A DNA stretch of 5,603 bases from Mucilaginibacter sp. (GCA_019235595.1 JAFAKI010000194.1:1-5603); one strand, 5' to 3'; shown: positions 1 to 5,256, counted from the first letter of the stretch. The notes: generated by a model not told the origin, from the letters alone. Program-made: numbers and translations.

Positions 1-599
1 CAGCTGCTTATTTTGTAAGCCGACAGTTCAGTAGGGCTATCCATCATGTATTGCATGTTGGGTGCGCTGTAAATTCCCGCACCTTCATTTTTTAATTGAG
101 TGGCGACTTTCCATCCCAATTTGTCAAGATCATTAAATTGGAACCTAATGGGGCGTTTATCCTGGCCAATTACCCACATAAAAGCTGCAGGCATGTTTAG
201 GTGTGCATGACTTGGGTCGATGCTCGCGTAGGTACCATCGGTCCAATTAGCGAAAAGGGTATAGCTTATTTTAACAGCATCGCCATGTGAGGGAATCTCA
301 TACAGATCGCCTTCTATTTGTTTTAGTTCGAGATCAGTCCCGTCGGCATTACCGGCTTTGATGTTATAAATATTCTTACCAAACTCATGGGTGGCATAAC
401 GCCCGGCTGATGAGCGGCTCATGCGCACCCGAATAGGACCAGAAGGAGCATTGGGAATAGTCAATACAATTTCAGCCTCGTGGTGAACCGCGTTTGGAAA
501 TGAAATGGAATAAAAAAGGGGTTTTTGCTTGGTATCGTCCTGGGCAAATGTTGCAGAGGTCAGTAGTAAGGCTGCCGCCAGTAAATAAAATTTCTTCAT
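1..599 (-). CDS. M61-family (glycyl) aminopeptidase, N-terminal part; truncated by window edge
   Basis: The first 199 codons of a gene that runs leftward out of the window; the catalytic HExxH region lies beyond the edge. The start ATG is at 597-599. Residues 1-20 form a signal peptide: a Lys-Lys N-terminus, an Ala/Leu-rich core and a TFA|Q cleavage site, so the enzyme should act in the periplasm or outside the cell. The visible part matches the beta-rich N-terminal domain of M61 peptidases (glycyl aminopeptidase type): a SAGRYATHEF stretch around residues 83-92, a YTLFANW strand around 133-139, DGTYASIDPSHAHLN around 141-155, and YMMDSPTEL around 185-193, which corresponds to the family's Y-D-x-L-x-DSP-x-E signature. 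Known for the family: zinc metallopeptidases that release N-terminal Gly or Ala from peptides. The gene is separated from the upstream same-strand DUF4407 gene by 127 bp of palindromic repeat, so it probably has its own promoter, although I found no convincing TAnnTTTG box for it. Confidence 0.85.
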   Translation of the reverse strand, partial: MKKFYLLAAALLLTSATFAQDDTKQKPLFYSISFPNAVHHEAEIVLTIPNAPSGPIRVRMSRSSAGRYATHEFGKNIYNIKAGNADGTDLELKQIEGDLYEIPSHGDAVKISYTLFANWTDGTYASIDPSHAHLNMPAAFMWVIGQDKRPIRFQFNDLDKLGWKVATQLKNEGAGIYSAPNMQYMMDSPTELSAYKISS

Positions 600-726
600 G
601 AGTTCGAGTTAATCGAGCTCAAATTACTAAATTAGTTGATTAAGTTGATTGTGTGAGTGGTTGATTGAGTTAACTTAATTAACATAATCAACTTAATCCA
701 ACTCAATCAACTACTTAACCAACCCA
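600..726. repeat. AT-rich spacer with inverted TTGAT/ATCAA short-repeat array (large hairpin)
   Basis: This spacer lies between the stop of the DUF4407 gene and the start of the M61 gene, both on the minus strand. TTGAT occurs at 636, 645 and 661; the opposite orientation, ATCAA or ATCCAA, occurs at 687, 696 and 706. The repeat spacing is about 9 nt and the orientation flips in the middle, which makes one large palindrome. The best outer stem pairs 633-647 with 699-713 (14 of 15). Alternative perfect stems are 640-650 with 686-696 (11 bp) and 660-671 with 700-711 (12 bp). The single outer-stem mismatch is A-C on the plus strand but becomes a U-G wobble in minus-strand RNA, the direction of both flanking genes. 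It could terminate or protect the 3' end of the DUF4407 transcript. There is only a weak U-rich run after the stem, so a classical terminator is not assured. Confidence 0.6.
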
Positions 727-1845
727 TCAATCATACGTATGGTGCTCAAAATCATACTCCGATTGCGCTGTGATGATCCGTTTTTTTCGGTCCACATCCA
801 CATCGAGGTTATGATCGTATAGCTTGTCTGTAGCTGCCATCTCACGATCTTTGTCTTTCTCGGCAAAATAAATATCCGACTCAGTTACCTTAGCTAAAGC
901 TACGTCATAAGGGCCTTTGGGCGACATCAGCTTCACAAATACCGGCAAACACTCGAACAGAATAAACAAATAACCGATAAACGAAATAGCGAGATAAGTG
1001 TCCAGATCGCGGGTGCCATTATCGTTATAGGTCAGCTGGCCCAATGCCCAGTTACGGTCGGAGAAGCCTGCTACGTTGGCCAAACTGTCCAGTTCATGCG
1101 GGTTAAACATACGGGTGCCATTCAATCCCTCAAAATCTTTGCGCTGACCCAGGTAATTGTCCATCTGGCCAATATTATCCGTAACCGTTTTTAACCGGGC
1201 TTCTTTCTCTTGCAATATCTGCTGCTTTTGCTTGGCGTAGGTACCATAGCCTACTATTCCAGAAGTTTGATTGGTCTTATCCCCAAAAACCTCCTGGTTT
1301 AACTGGTAACGGGAACGGTTAATATCTTTTTCAAGCGAGTCTTTTTCTTTTTTCAGGTCGCCATTTTTGGTCAATTCCATCGCATATTTTTGGTTATATG
1401 CTTTCTGCAGCGTGTCAATCTTCCGGTTCTGACCTTTCAAGTAGGCAGTTTTTAACTTTTGCCTAATTTCTTTGTCAAAAATTTTCAATTCGAGGGGGCG
1501 GGATATCACAATACCTATCATAATGGCCAGCAAAATACGCGGCGAGGCTTGTGCAATTTGCTGTCTCGTAGTACCTTCTTTATTGATGCTGGATACGATA
1601 TATCGGTCCATATTGAATATGGCCAGCCCCCATAACATGCCAAATAATATGGCAAATCCTACCGCAAACGGGCTGCCATTAAAAACAAAATACATGGCAT
1701 AACCACCTGATAAAGAGGCGAATAAAGCTGTGAAAAATATGGTGGCACCTATACCTACGTATTTATTATGTTCGATGGGATATTTCTTCAACGTACCAAC
1801 ATGGGCTCCGGAACAGAACCAAAAAAAACGCGTAATCTTCTTCAT
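727..1845 (-). CDS. DUF4407 domain-containing membrane protein
   Basis: A 372-residue protein with the opening typical of DUF4407: a short basic N-terminus, then FFWFCSGAH at residues 7-15 and a Lys-Tyr-Pro segment before the first helix. Hydrophobic segments lie at about 32-55, 60-77, 101-118 and 284-304, with a conserved FNMDRYIVSS stretch at 77-86 just after the second helix. Residues about 125-235 are charged, rich in Lys, Glu and Gln, and look like a coiled-coil region between helices 3 and 4. Residues 305-372 are a hydrophilic tail ending in an acidic, Tyr/His-containing stretch. Function is unknown: DUF4407 proteins are predicted integral membrane proteins, common in Bacteroidota. The gene is divergent from the rhodanese-prohibitin operon across a 122-bp spacer, and a -7 promoter match stands 20 nt before the start codon. 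No truncation or frameshift is seen. Family assignment is by recalled sequence pattern; no molecular role can be read from the sequence. Confidence 0.85.
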   Translation of the reverse strand: MKKITRFFWFCSGAHVGTLKKYPIEHNKYVGIGATIFFTALFASLSGGYAMYFVFNGSPFAVGFAILFGMLWGLAIFNMDRYIVSSINKEGTTRQQIAQASPRILLAIMIGIVISRPLELKIFDKEIRQKLKTAYLKGQNRKIDTLQKAYNQKYAMELTKNGDLKKEKDSLEKDINRSRYQLNQEVFGDKTNQTSGIVGYGTYAKQKQQILQEKEARLKTVTDNIGQMDNYLGQRKDFEGLNGTRMFNPHELDSLANVAGFSDRNWALGQLTYNDNGTRDLDTYLAISFIGYLFILFECLPVFVKLMSPKGPYDVALAKVTESDIYFAEKDKDREMAATDKLYDHNLDVDVDRKKRIITAQSEYDFEHHTYD

Positions 1846-1865
1846 CCGTCGATGTAAATTTTATA

Positions 1866-1873
1866 CAAACATA
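1866..1873 (-). promoter_or_regulatory. Bacteroidota-type -7 box for the DUF4407 gene
   Basis: Read on the minus strand this is TATGTTTG, an exact match to the TAnnTTTG consensus recognised by the primary sigma factor of Bacteroidota. It ends 20 nt before the start codon at 1845, giving a short leader. I do not see a TTG -33 element at 17-20 nt spacing, so the call rests on the -7 box and its position alone. Confidence 0.5.
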
Positions 1874-1938
1874 TATAAAACGCTCTTATTTAGTGTTTGT
1901 TACAAAAGATGTGACTTATTAATTATACAGAAAAAGCC

Positions 1939-1946
1939 TACATTTG
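1939..1946 (+). promoter_or_regulatory. Bacteroidota-type -7 box for the rhodanese-prohibitin operon
   Basis: TACATTTG matches TAnnTTTG exactly and ends 21 nt before the ATG at 1968. The surroundings are AT-rich. The -33 region holds only a partial TTATT at 1916-1920 with an 18-nt spacer. The leader after it contains no Shine-Dalgarno sequence but an A/T-rich run, as is usual in this phylum. Confidence 0.5.
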
Positions 1947-1967
1947 ATTTAAATTATTTTTAACACC

Positions 1968-2285
1968 ATGAAAGAAAAAACCGTTGAAGAATTGAAGGAA
2001 ATGATGGATAAGGGCGAAAATTTTCAATTGATTGATGTTCGCGAGGATTTTGAGTATGAAATGTCTAACCTGGGTGGACTGTTGATACCGCTGGGAGGAA
2101 TATTGATAGAAGCAGAACGAATTGCCAAAGATAAACCTGTAATTGTACAATGCCGCAGCGGTAAACGCAGTGCCGCAGCTATTGCCCAATTGGAGCAAAA
2201 TTTTGGATTTACCAACTTATATAACCTCCAAGGTGGCATTTTAGCGTGGCAACAGGAAATTGACCCAACTATAGAAGTATATTAA
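1968..2285 (+). CDS. Single-domain rhodanese-like sulfurtransferase
   Basis: A 105-residue cytoplasmic protein that is one complete rhodanese domain. Visible marks are LIDVRE at residues 21-26 (the CH2A-like motif with Asp and Arg), the strand PVIVQC ending in the active-site Cys62, the six-residue loop CRSGKR (62-67) followed by Ser, and the C-terminal LQGGILAWQ (87-95). Known for the family: the loop Cys carries a persulfide, and a six-residue loop with Arg and Lys is typical of sulfurtransferases rather than Cdc25-type phosphatases. The residue usually found as Ala/Gly-His (GHI-PGA) is here LGGLLIPLGGI at 35-45, where His is replaced by Leu, a variation seen in other small rhodaneses. It is the first gene of a tight operon with a small membrane protein and a prohibitin; the stop is followed by the next ATG after 1 nt. 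The physiological sulfur acceptor cannot be inferred. Confidence 0.88.
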   Translation: MKEKTVEELKEMMDKGENFQLIDVREDFEYEMSNLGGLLIPLGGILIEAERIAKDKPVIVQCRSGKRSAAAIAQLEQNFGFTNLYNLQGGILAWQQEIDPTIEVY

Positions 2286-2286
2286 G

Positions 2287-2475
2287 ATGGGCAAGAAAGT
2301 AGCGCTGAATGTTTTGTATAACATAGGCATTTTTATCTGCCTTATACTGATATACAAAGGGTTTACACAGCCGCGGTATGAATACGTAGCAGGCGCCTTA
2401 TTTATCGGAGCAGTACTTGTAATATTAAAAATACGCCTCCTGAAAGAGGTGCGCAACATGCAGAAAAAACCTTAA
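2287..2475 (+). CDS. Small two-helix membrane protein (possibly DUF6358-like)
   Basis: A 62-residue protein starting 1 nt after the rhodanese stop and ending 10 nt before the prohibitin start, so almost certainly translated as part of that operon. It has a basic N-terminus (GKK), a hydrophobic helix at about residues 6-23, a short polar turn with Lys, Arg and Tyr at 24-33, a second helix at 34-50, and a basic C-terminal tail rich in Lys and Arg (48-61). Both ends are positively charged, so a hairpin with both termini in the cytoplasm is the simplest topology. I recall similar small proteins from Sphingobacteriaceae annotated as DUF6358, but that name is uncertain without a search. Function unknown; its position suggests an accessory of the SPFH protein encoded next to it. 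Confidence 0.75.
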   Translation: MGKKVALNVLYNIGIFICLILIYKGFTQPRYEYVAGALFIGAVLVILKIRLLKEVRNMQKKP

Positions 2476-2485
2476 ATCAAAACTT

Positions 2486-3391
2486 ATGTTTATCGCAATT
2501 TTAGGGATCATTGTGCTCATCGTAGGCATGGTGCTCAAGCGCTCCCCGGAACCGGGCAGCCGTTTTGGTGGAACTGTAACCACTGTAGGGATTGTAATTA
2601 TTGCTGTAGGGTTATTGCTATCAATGATCAAGCAGATTGATGCCGGCAAAGTTGGCGTGCAAACCCTTTTTGGCAGAGTACAAGACAATGTATTGGAAAG
2701 TGGCCTGCATATTATAAACCCGCTGGTTGAAGTTCACCTGTTTGACATTCAAACTCAAAACTATACTATGAGCGCGGTGAGCAGCGAAGGCCAGAAAGAA
2801 GGAGATGACGCTATCCGTGTTCTATCATCCGACGGGCTTGAGGTGACCATCGACCTTTCTGTACTTTATAAAGTTAATCCCAGCAAAGCACCGTACATCC
2901 TTCAAAACATAGGTGAAGATTATATCGAAAAAATTGTACGCCCTGTATCCCGCACCGCCATACGCGATAATGCGGTTAACTACCAGGCTGTTGACCTGTA
3001 TTCAACTAAAAGACAGGAATTCCAGGACAAAATTAACCGTACTATTACTGAAAGCTTTTCAAAAAGAGGATTAGAATTGCAACAAATACTGGTTCGTAAT
3101 ATTTCGTTGCCTGCGTCGGTAAAAGCAAGTATCGAGTCAAAGATCAATGCTGAACAGGATGCACAGAAAATGCAGTTTGTATTGCAAAAAGAACGCCAGG
3201 AAGCCGATCGTAAACGTGTAGAAGCGCAAGGTATAGCTGATTACCAGAAGATATTGTCGACAGGTTTGTCGGACAAACAATTGATATACGAAAGCATTAA
3301 GGCACAAAAGGAAATTGCTTTATCCCCTAACGCCAAAGTGATCATTATTGGAGGAGGTAAAGGAAATCCGATTATGCTGAGTGATAAATAA
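2486..3391 (+). CDS. Prohibitin-family SPFH/Band 7 membrane protein
   Basis: A 301-residue protein with two N-terminal hydrophobic helices (about 2-17 and 30-47) separated by a short charged link containing PEPGSRFGG. An SPFH domain covers about 50-215, opening with IDAGKVGVQTLFGRVQ (51-66), which is the prohibitin hallmark; ESGLHIINPLVEV (71-83) and SSDGLEVTIDLSVLYKV (114-130) follow. Residues about 215-255 are rich in Glu, Gln, Lys and Arg and form the expected coiled coil, including the AEQDAQKMQFVLQKE segment. The C-terminus contains KVIIIGGGKG (284-293) and a hydrophilic end. Known for the family: SPFH proteins assemble into large ring-shaped membrane scaffolds that organise lipid domains and regulate membrane proteases such as FtsH. 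It is the last gene of the rhodanese operon. No protease gene is in the window, so any partner must be elsewhere. An inverted repeat begins at its stop codon and may end the transcript. Confidence 0.9.
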   Translation: MFIAILGIIVLIVGMVLKRSPEPGSRFGGTVTTVGIVIIAVGLLLSMIKQIDAGKVGVQTLFGRVQDNVLESGLHIINPLVEVHLFDIQTQNYTMSAVSSEGQKEGDDAIRVLSSDGLEVTIDLSVLYKVNPSKAPYILQNIGEDYIEKIVRPVSRTAIRDNAVNYQAVDLYSTKRQEFQDKINRTITESFSKRGLELQQILVRNISLPASVKASIESKINAEQDAQKMQFVLQKERQEADRKRVEAQGIADYQKILSTGLSDKQLIYESIKAQKEIALSPNAKVIIIGGGKGNPIMLSDK

Positions 3392-3456
3392 AATATCACG
3401 AATTTTCCGAATCGGGGCGAATTGTACGAATTGGTTTTCGTAAGGTCGTGATATTT
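3391..3456. repeat. Inverted repeat enclosing a four-copy CGAAT array
   Basis: A perfect 11-bp inverted repeat pairs 3391-3401 with 3446-3456 (AAATATCACGA against its complement), with a 44-nt loop. Its left arm starts on the last base of the prohibitin stop codon. The pentamer CGAAT recurs at 3399, 3408, 3418 and 3427, so at steps of 9, 10 and 9 nt. The structure may form the 3' end of the prohibitin operon transcript or be a dispersed repetitive element; it lies 20 nt before the following gene and could also influence that gene's leader. A similar style of CACGAATT repeats is, as far as I recall, frequent in intergenic DNA of Sphingobacteriaceae, but copy number must be tested by a search. 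Confidence 0.65.
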
Positions 3457-3476
3457 AAACCGCGAGAGTCATAAAT

Positions 3477-3896
3477 ATGAATTATTGGAAATTCACTTCT
3501 TCCGACGATTGGTTTTCAACCAAGCTTCCTGAAAATTGGGCAGAATATGACGATGAGATAGGAACAGCAGCTTTTTTTAACACAAAACAATGGAGTGGAA
3601 ATTTAAGAATTACTCCTGTCCGTTTGGCCGAGACTGATATCGATAAGACTCCGGTTACTGTATCCCTTTATGACAATCAAAATGCTTTAGTAGTTAAGTT
3701 AGGAGATTGGGTTGCTGAATTTTTCAGTGAACCGAGCTCAGATGATTGCATAATATACTATTGGACAATAGGATCAAAAAGTATGTGGTTTATGTGTTCT
3801 TTCACAATTGATAAGAAATTCTTCAATACCGAAACGAATGAAAAAGAACTTGCGGTTGTAGAAGGAATTATCAGCAAAATCGAGATTCTAAGGTAA
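3477..3896 (+). CDS. DUF3805-like small soluble protein
   Basis: A 139-residue protein without signal peptide or membrane helix, rich in aromatic residues. Visible stretches are WKFTSSDDWFSTKLPENWAEYDD near the N-terminus (residues 4-26), FFNTKQWSGNLRITP (33-47), a central WVAEFFSE, IIYYWTIGSKSMWFMCSFTID (92-112) and a C-terminal helix ELAVVEGIISKIEIL. This pattern resembles the DUF3805 family of Bacteroidota proteins; I hold the family name at moderate confidence and the function is unknown. The alternation of strands with a closing helix also recalls small immunity-like or DcrB-like folds, but nothing in the neighbourhood is a toxin. By hand count its GC content is about 36%, against roughly 45% in sampled stretches of the prohibitin and epimerase genes. 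It stands alone between two repeat elements (3391-3456 and 3920-4003). The ATG at 3477 is the only sensible start. No clear promoter box was found. Confidence 0.7.
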   Translation: MNYWKFTSSDDWFSTKLPENWAEYDDEIGTAAFFNTKQWSGNLRITPVRLAETDIDKTPVTVSLYDNQNALVVKLGDWVAEFFSEPSSDDCIIYYWTIGSKSMWFMCSFTIDKKFFNTETNEKELAVVEGIISKIEILR

Positions 3897-3919
3897 CTCC
3901 TGAGATAGATTTTTGTCTT

Positions 3920-4003
3920 GGGCGTTACCTGCGGCCCGCGCTGTACGTTCATACTACACAAGCATTAGCCACAAGGCCGGTATCCACTTCCATCGCTAAC
4001 GCA
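3920..4003 (+). repeat. Compact 84-bp element with GCGTTA/TAACGC ends (dispersed repeat or structured RNA candidate)
   Basis: A GC-richer block in an AT-rich spacer, bounded by GGGCGTTA (3920-3927) and TAACGCA (3997-4003), which pair over six bases (3922-3927 with 3997-4002). Nested pairings are ACC 3927-3929 with GGT 3979-3981, GGCC 3933-3936 with GGCC 3975-3978, and a small hairpin TGTA 3942-3945 with TACA 3955-3958. From memory, blocks with this layout (GGGCGTTAC start, a GCxxTGTACG segment, a GGCCGGTATCC segment, TAACGCA end) recur in many Bacteroidota genomes at gene ends, so I read it as a dispersed noncoding element. It has no open frame of interest. It begins 24 nt after the DUF3805-like gene. 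Confidence 0.55.
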
Positions 4004-4017
4004 TTTTGTCTGAACCA

Positions 4018-4048
4018 TGATTTTTATGATTAGGTGATTACTATGATT
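4018..4048. repeat. Four-copy TGATT array at the 3' end of the epimerase gene
   Basis: TGATT occurs at 4018, 4027, 4035 and 4044, with steps of 9, 8 and 9 nt, in a very AT-rich stretch. The array ends 4 nt from the epimerase stop codon (4053-4055 on the minus strand). Unlike the array at 633-713 it does not invert, so it gives no strong hairpin. It may be a low-complexity repeat tract or part of the transcript end between the convergent DUF3805-like and epimerase genes. Confidence 0.45.
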
Positions 4049-4052
4049 TATA

Positions 4053-5066
4053 TCAAAGTTGTTTAATCCCAAACCCCGCCTCATTATTCAACACCCACTT
4101 CCCGTCCCTAAATTCCGGCATTTCGAACGGATTGTTTTTAGTAAGCAGCGGCCCATCCAGATCGGCCCAATCGCATTGGGGGGCGAGGGCGGCGGCGGCT
4201 AAGGTGGCACAACTGGTTTCGCTCATGCAGCCGATCAATATTTTTAAACCCAGCTCTTTTGCTTTTGATATCATTTGATGTGCTTCATACATTCCCGCTG
4301 ATTTCATCAGCTTTACATTGATGCCGTGATAAACACCTTTGGCTTTTTCTACATCGGGCAGGCGTTGTACGGCCTCATCGCCGATTATAGGGATCGGGCT
4401 GCGTTCGGTCAACCAGGCATTGCTATCGGGGTCGGTTTTTAGCATGGGTTGCTCTATTAGTACCACGCCATGTTCATGCAGCCAGTGGGTCATGTCCAGG
4501 CTTTGTTGCAGGTCGGTCCAGCCCTGGTTGGCGTCTACATAAAGCGGTACATTGGTAACAGAACGTATCGTTTCGATCAATTCCTTATCACTATCCCTGC
4601 CTAATTTTACTTTGATCACTTTACATCCTTCTCCTTCTTTTACTTTTCTGATGATTACCTCAGGCGTATCAATACCCACCGTAAAACTGGTAACCGGCAT
4701 TTGTGCAGGGTCGCTACCCAATAGTTGCCAGCAGGGTTGTTGTTTGATCTTGCCGTCCAGATCATGCAGGGCAATATCAACAGCTGCCTTTATTGCAGGG
4801 TTACCTGGAGCGATACTATCGAGATAATGAATGATGGCATCGAAATCAAAAGGATATTTAAATTGCGAAACATCAACCTTGCTTAAAAACTCAGCAGCAC
4901 TTTGGTGACTTTCGCCCATGTAAGGCACCATGGACGCTTCGCCGTAGCCGATATAACCTTCGTGTTTTATCTGCAACAACATCAAAGGGGTAGAGGTGCG
5001 CGAAAATTTTGCAATAGTGAAGGGATGCTTTAGCTCCAGTTCAAAAGGTTGGTAAGTCAGTTCCAT
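4053..5066 (-). CDS. Dipeptide epimerase (L-Ala-D/L-Glu epimerase type), enolase superfamily
   Basis: A 337-residue enzyme of the muconate-lactonising subgroup of the enolase superfamily. An N-terminal capping domain (about 1-110) contains GYGEASMVPYMGES. The barrel carries all expected catalytic elements: KVK at 152-154 (acid/base Lys154), metal ligands Asp178 in YVDANQGW, Glu205 in LIEQP and Asp230 in IIGDEA, the second acid/base Lys252 in INVKLMKSAG, then the specificity loops GCMSETS (279-285) and WADLDGPLL (300-308), whose DxD binds the dipeptide amino group in characterised L-Ala-D/L-Glu epimerases. Known role: epimerising L-Ala-D-Glu released from murein so it can be recycled; exact dipeptide preference is uncertain. 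The frame stays open upstream to an ATG at 5258, but I chose the ATG at 5066. The family's fold begins right there, the length then fits, the extra 64 codons read through a heptamer repeat, and a promoter box lies between the two starts. Confidence 0.92.
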   Translation of the reverse strand: MELTYQPFELELKHPFTIAKFSRTSTPLMLLQIKHEGYIGYGEASMVPYMGESHQSAAEFLSKVDVSQFKYPFDFDAIIHYLDSIAPGNPAIKAAVDIALHDLDGKIKQQPCWQLLGSDPAQMPVTSFTVGIDTPEVIIRKVKEGEGCKVIKVKLGRDSDKELIETIRSVTNVPLYVDANQGWTDLQQSLDMTHWLHEHGVVLIEQPMLKTDPDSNAWLTERSPIPIIGDEAVQRLPDVEKAKGVYHGINVKLMKSAGMYEAHQMISKAKELGLKILIGCMSETSCATLAAAALAPQCDWADLDGPLLTKNNPFEMPEFRDGKWVLNNEAGFGIKQL

Positions 5067-5075
5067 GTTAAAATC

Positions 5076-5083
5076 CAAAGCTA
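5076..5083 (-). promoter_or_regulatory. -7 box for the dipeptide epimerase
   Basis: On the minus strand this reads TAGCTTTG, an exact TAnnTTTG match ending 9 nt before the start codon at 5066. A TTTC at 5103-5106, one base off TTTG, stands at the -33 position with a 19-nt spacer. The leader would be only a few nucleotides long. The box supports the 5066 start because the upstream ATG at 5258 would lie outside the transcript. Confidence 0.5.
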
Positions 5084-5093
5084 AAATATTTGA

Positions 5094-5127
5094 GGAGAAG
5101 GTGAAAGGAGAAAGGTGAAAGCTAAAA
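5094..5127. repeat. Purine-rich heptamer array GG(A/T)GAAA
   Basis: Consecutive units are GGAGAA (5094), GGTGAAA (5100), GGAGAAA (5107), GGTGAAA (5114) and the degenerate GCTAAAA (5121). A and T alternate at the third position, so the larger period is 14. The array lies just upstream of the epimerase -7 box, overlaps its -33 position and is the source of the Pro/Phe/Ser-rich translation in the spurious upstream extension of that frame. Confidence 0.6.
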
Positions 5128-5243
5128 GGTTTGTTACACCGCATAGACTCGCCACAAGATGAGCTGAAAAACACCGGCAAGTAAATTTTTACCAGATGGC
5201 CCAGTTCCAACAGCAACAACCTACCCGGATATTTTTTCATTCT

Positions 5244-5251
5244 TATCTTTG
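5244..5251 (+). promoter_or_regulatory. -7 box for the unknown right-hand gene
   Basis: TATCTTTG matches TAnnTTTG exactly but ends only 5 nt before the ATG at 5257. With the usual distance from -7 box to transcription start, the mRNA would begin at or next to the start codon. No TTG is visible at the -33 position, so this is a positional match only. Confidence 0.4.
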
Positions 5252-5256
5252 CGGCC

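Larger units (their letters stand above)
5067..5256. promoter_or_regulatory. Divergent intergenic region between epimerase and the unknown gene
   Basis: About 190 bp between two divergent starts. It contains a -7 box for each direction, a purine-rich heptamer array (5094-5127) and a near-palindrome GTAAA-TT-TTTAC at 5181-5192 that could be an operator, though 12 bp in AT-rich DNA can arise by chance. The minus-strand reading frame through it is open but is not supported as coding. Confidence 0.5.

Noticed and set aside
1472..1702. Plus-strand open frame opposite the DUF4407 gene
   Set aside because: It is antisense to a well-supported gene, has no recognisable domain and its residues mirror the codons of the real frame.
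1846..1967. Possible small RNA or riboswitch in the divergent spacer
   Set aside because: The leaders on both sides would be about 20 nt or less given the -7 boxes, leaving no room for a structured regulatory RNA.
2425..2688. Minus-strand open frame across the small membrane protein and prohibitin start
   Set aside because: It overlaps two supported genes on the opposite strand and its composition is a shadow of them.
3758..3961. Minus-strand open frame overlapping the 3' end of the DUF3805-like gene and the repeat element
   Set aside because: It runs through a noncoding repeat into the back of a real gene and resembles no protein family.
3391..4052. Idea of a mobile element or toxin-immunity cassette around the DUF3805-like gene
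   Set aside because: There is no transposase, integrase, toxin-like gene or target-site duplication in the window; only flanking repeats and lower GC support transfer, so it is kept as a weak finding, not a feature.
4178..4198. G-rich plus-strand run that could form a two-layer G-quadruplex
   Set aside because: It lies inside the epimerase gene and is explained by an Ala/Leu-rich coding stretch (residues about 288-296); the later runs are only two G each.
4339..4827. Two plus-strand open frames opposite the epimerase gene
   Set aside because: They are antisense to a gene whose catalytic residues are all present; no start context or homology supports them.
5181..5192. GTAAA-TT-TTTAC near-palindrome as a regulator operator
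   Set aside because: Five-base arms in AT-rich DNA are expected by chance and no regulator gene is nearby; it is only mentioned in the intergenic entry.
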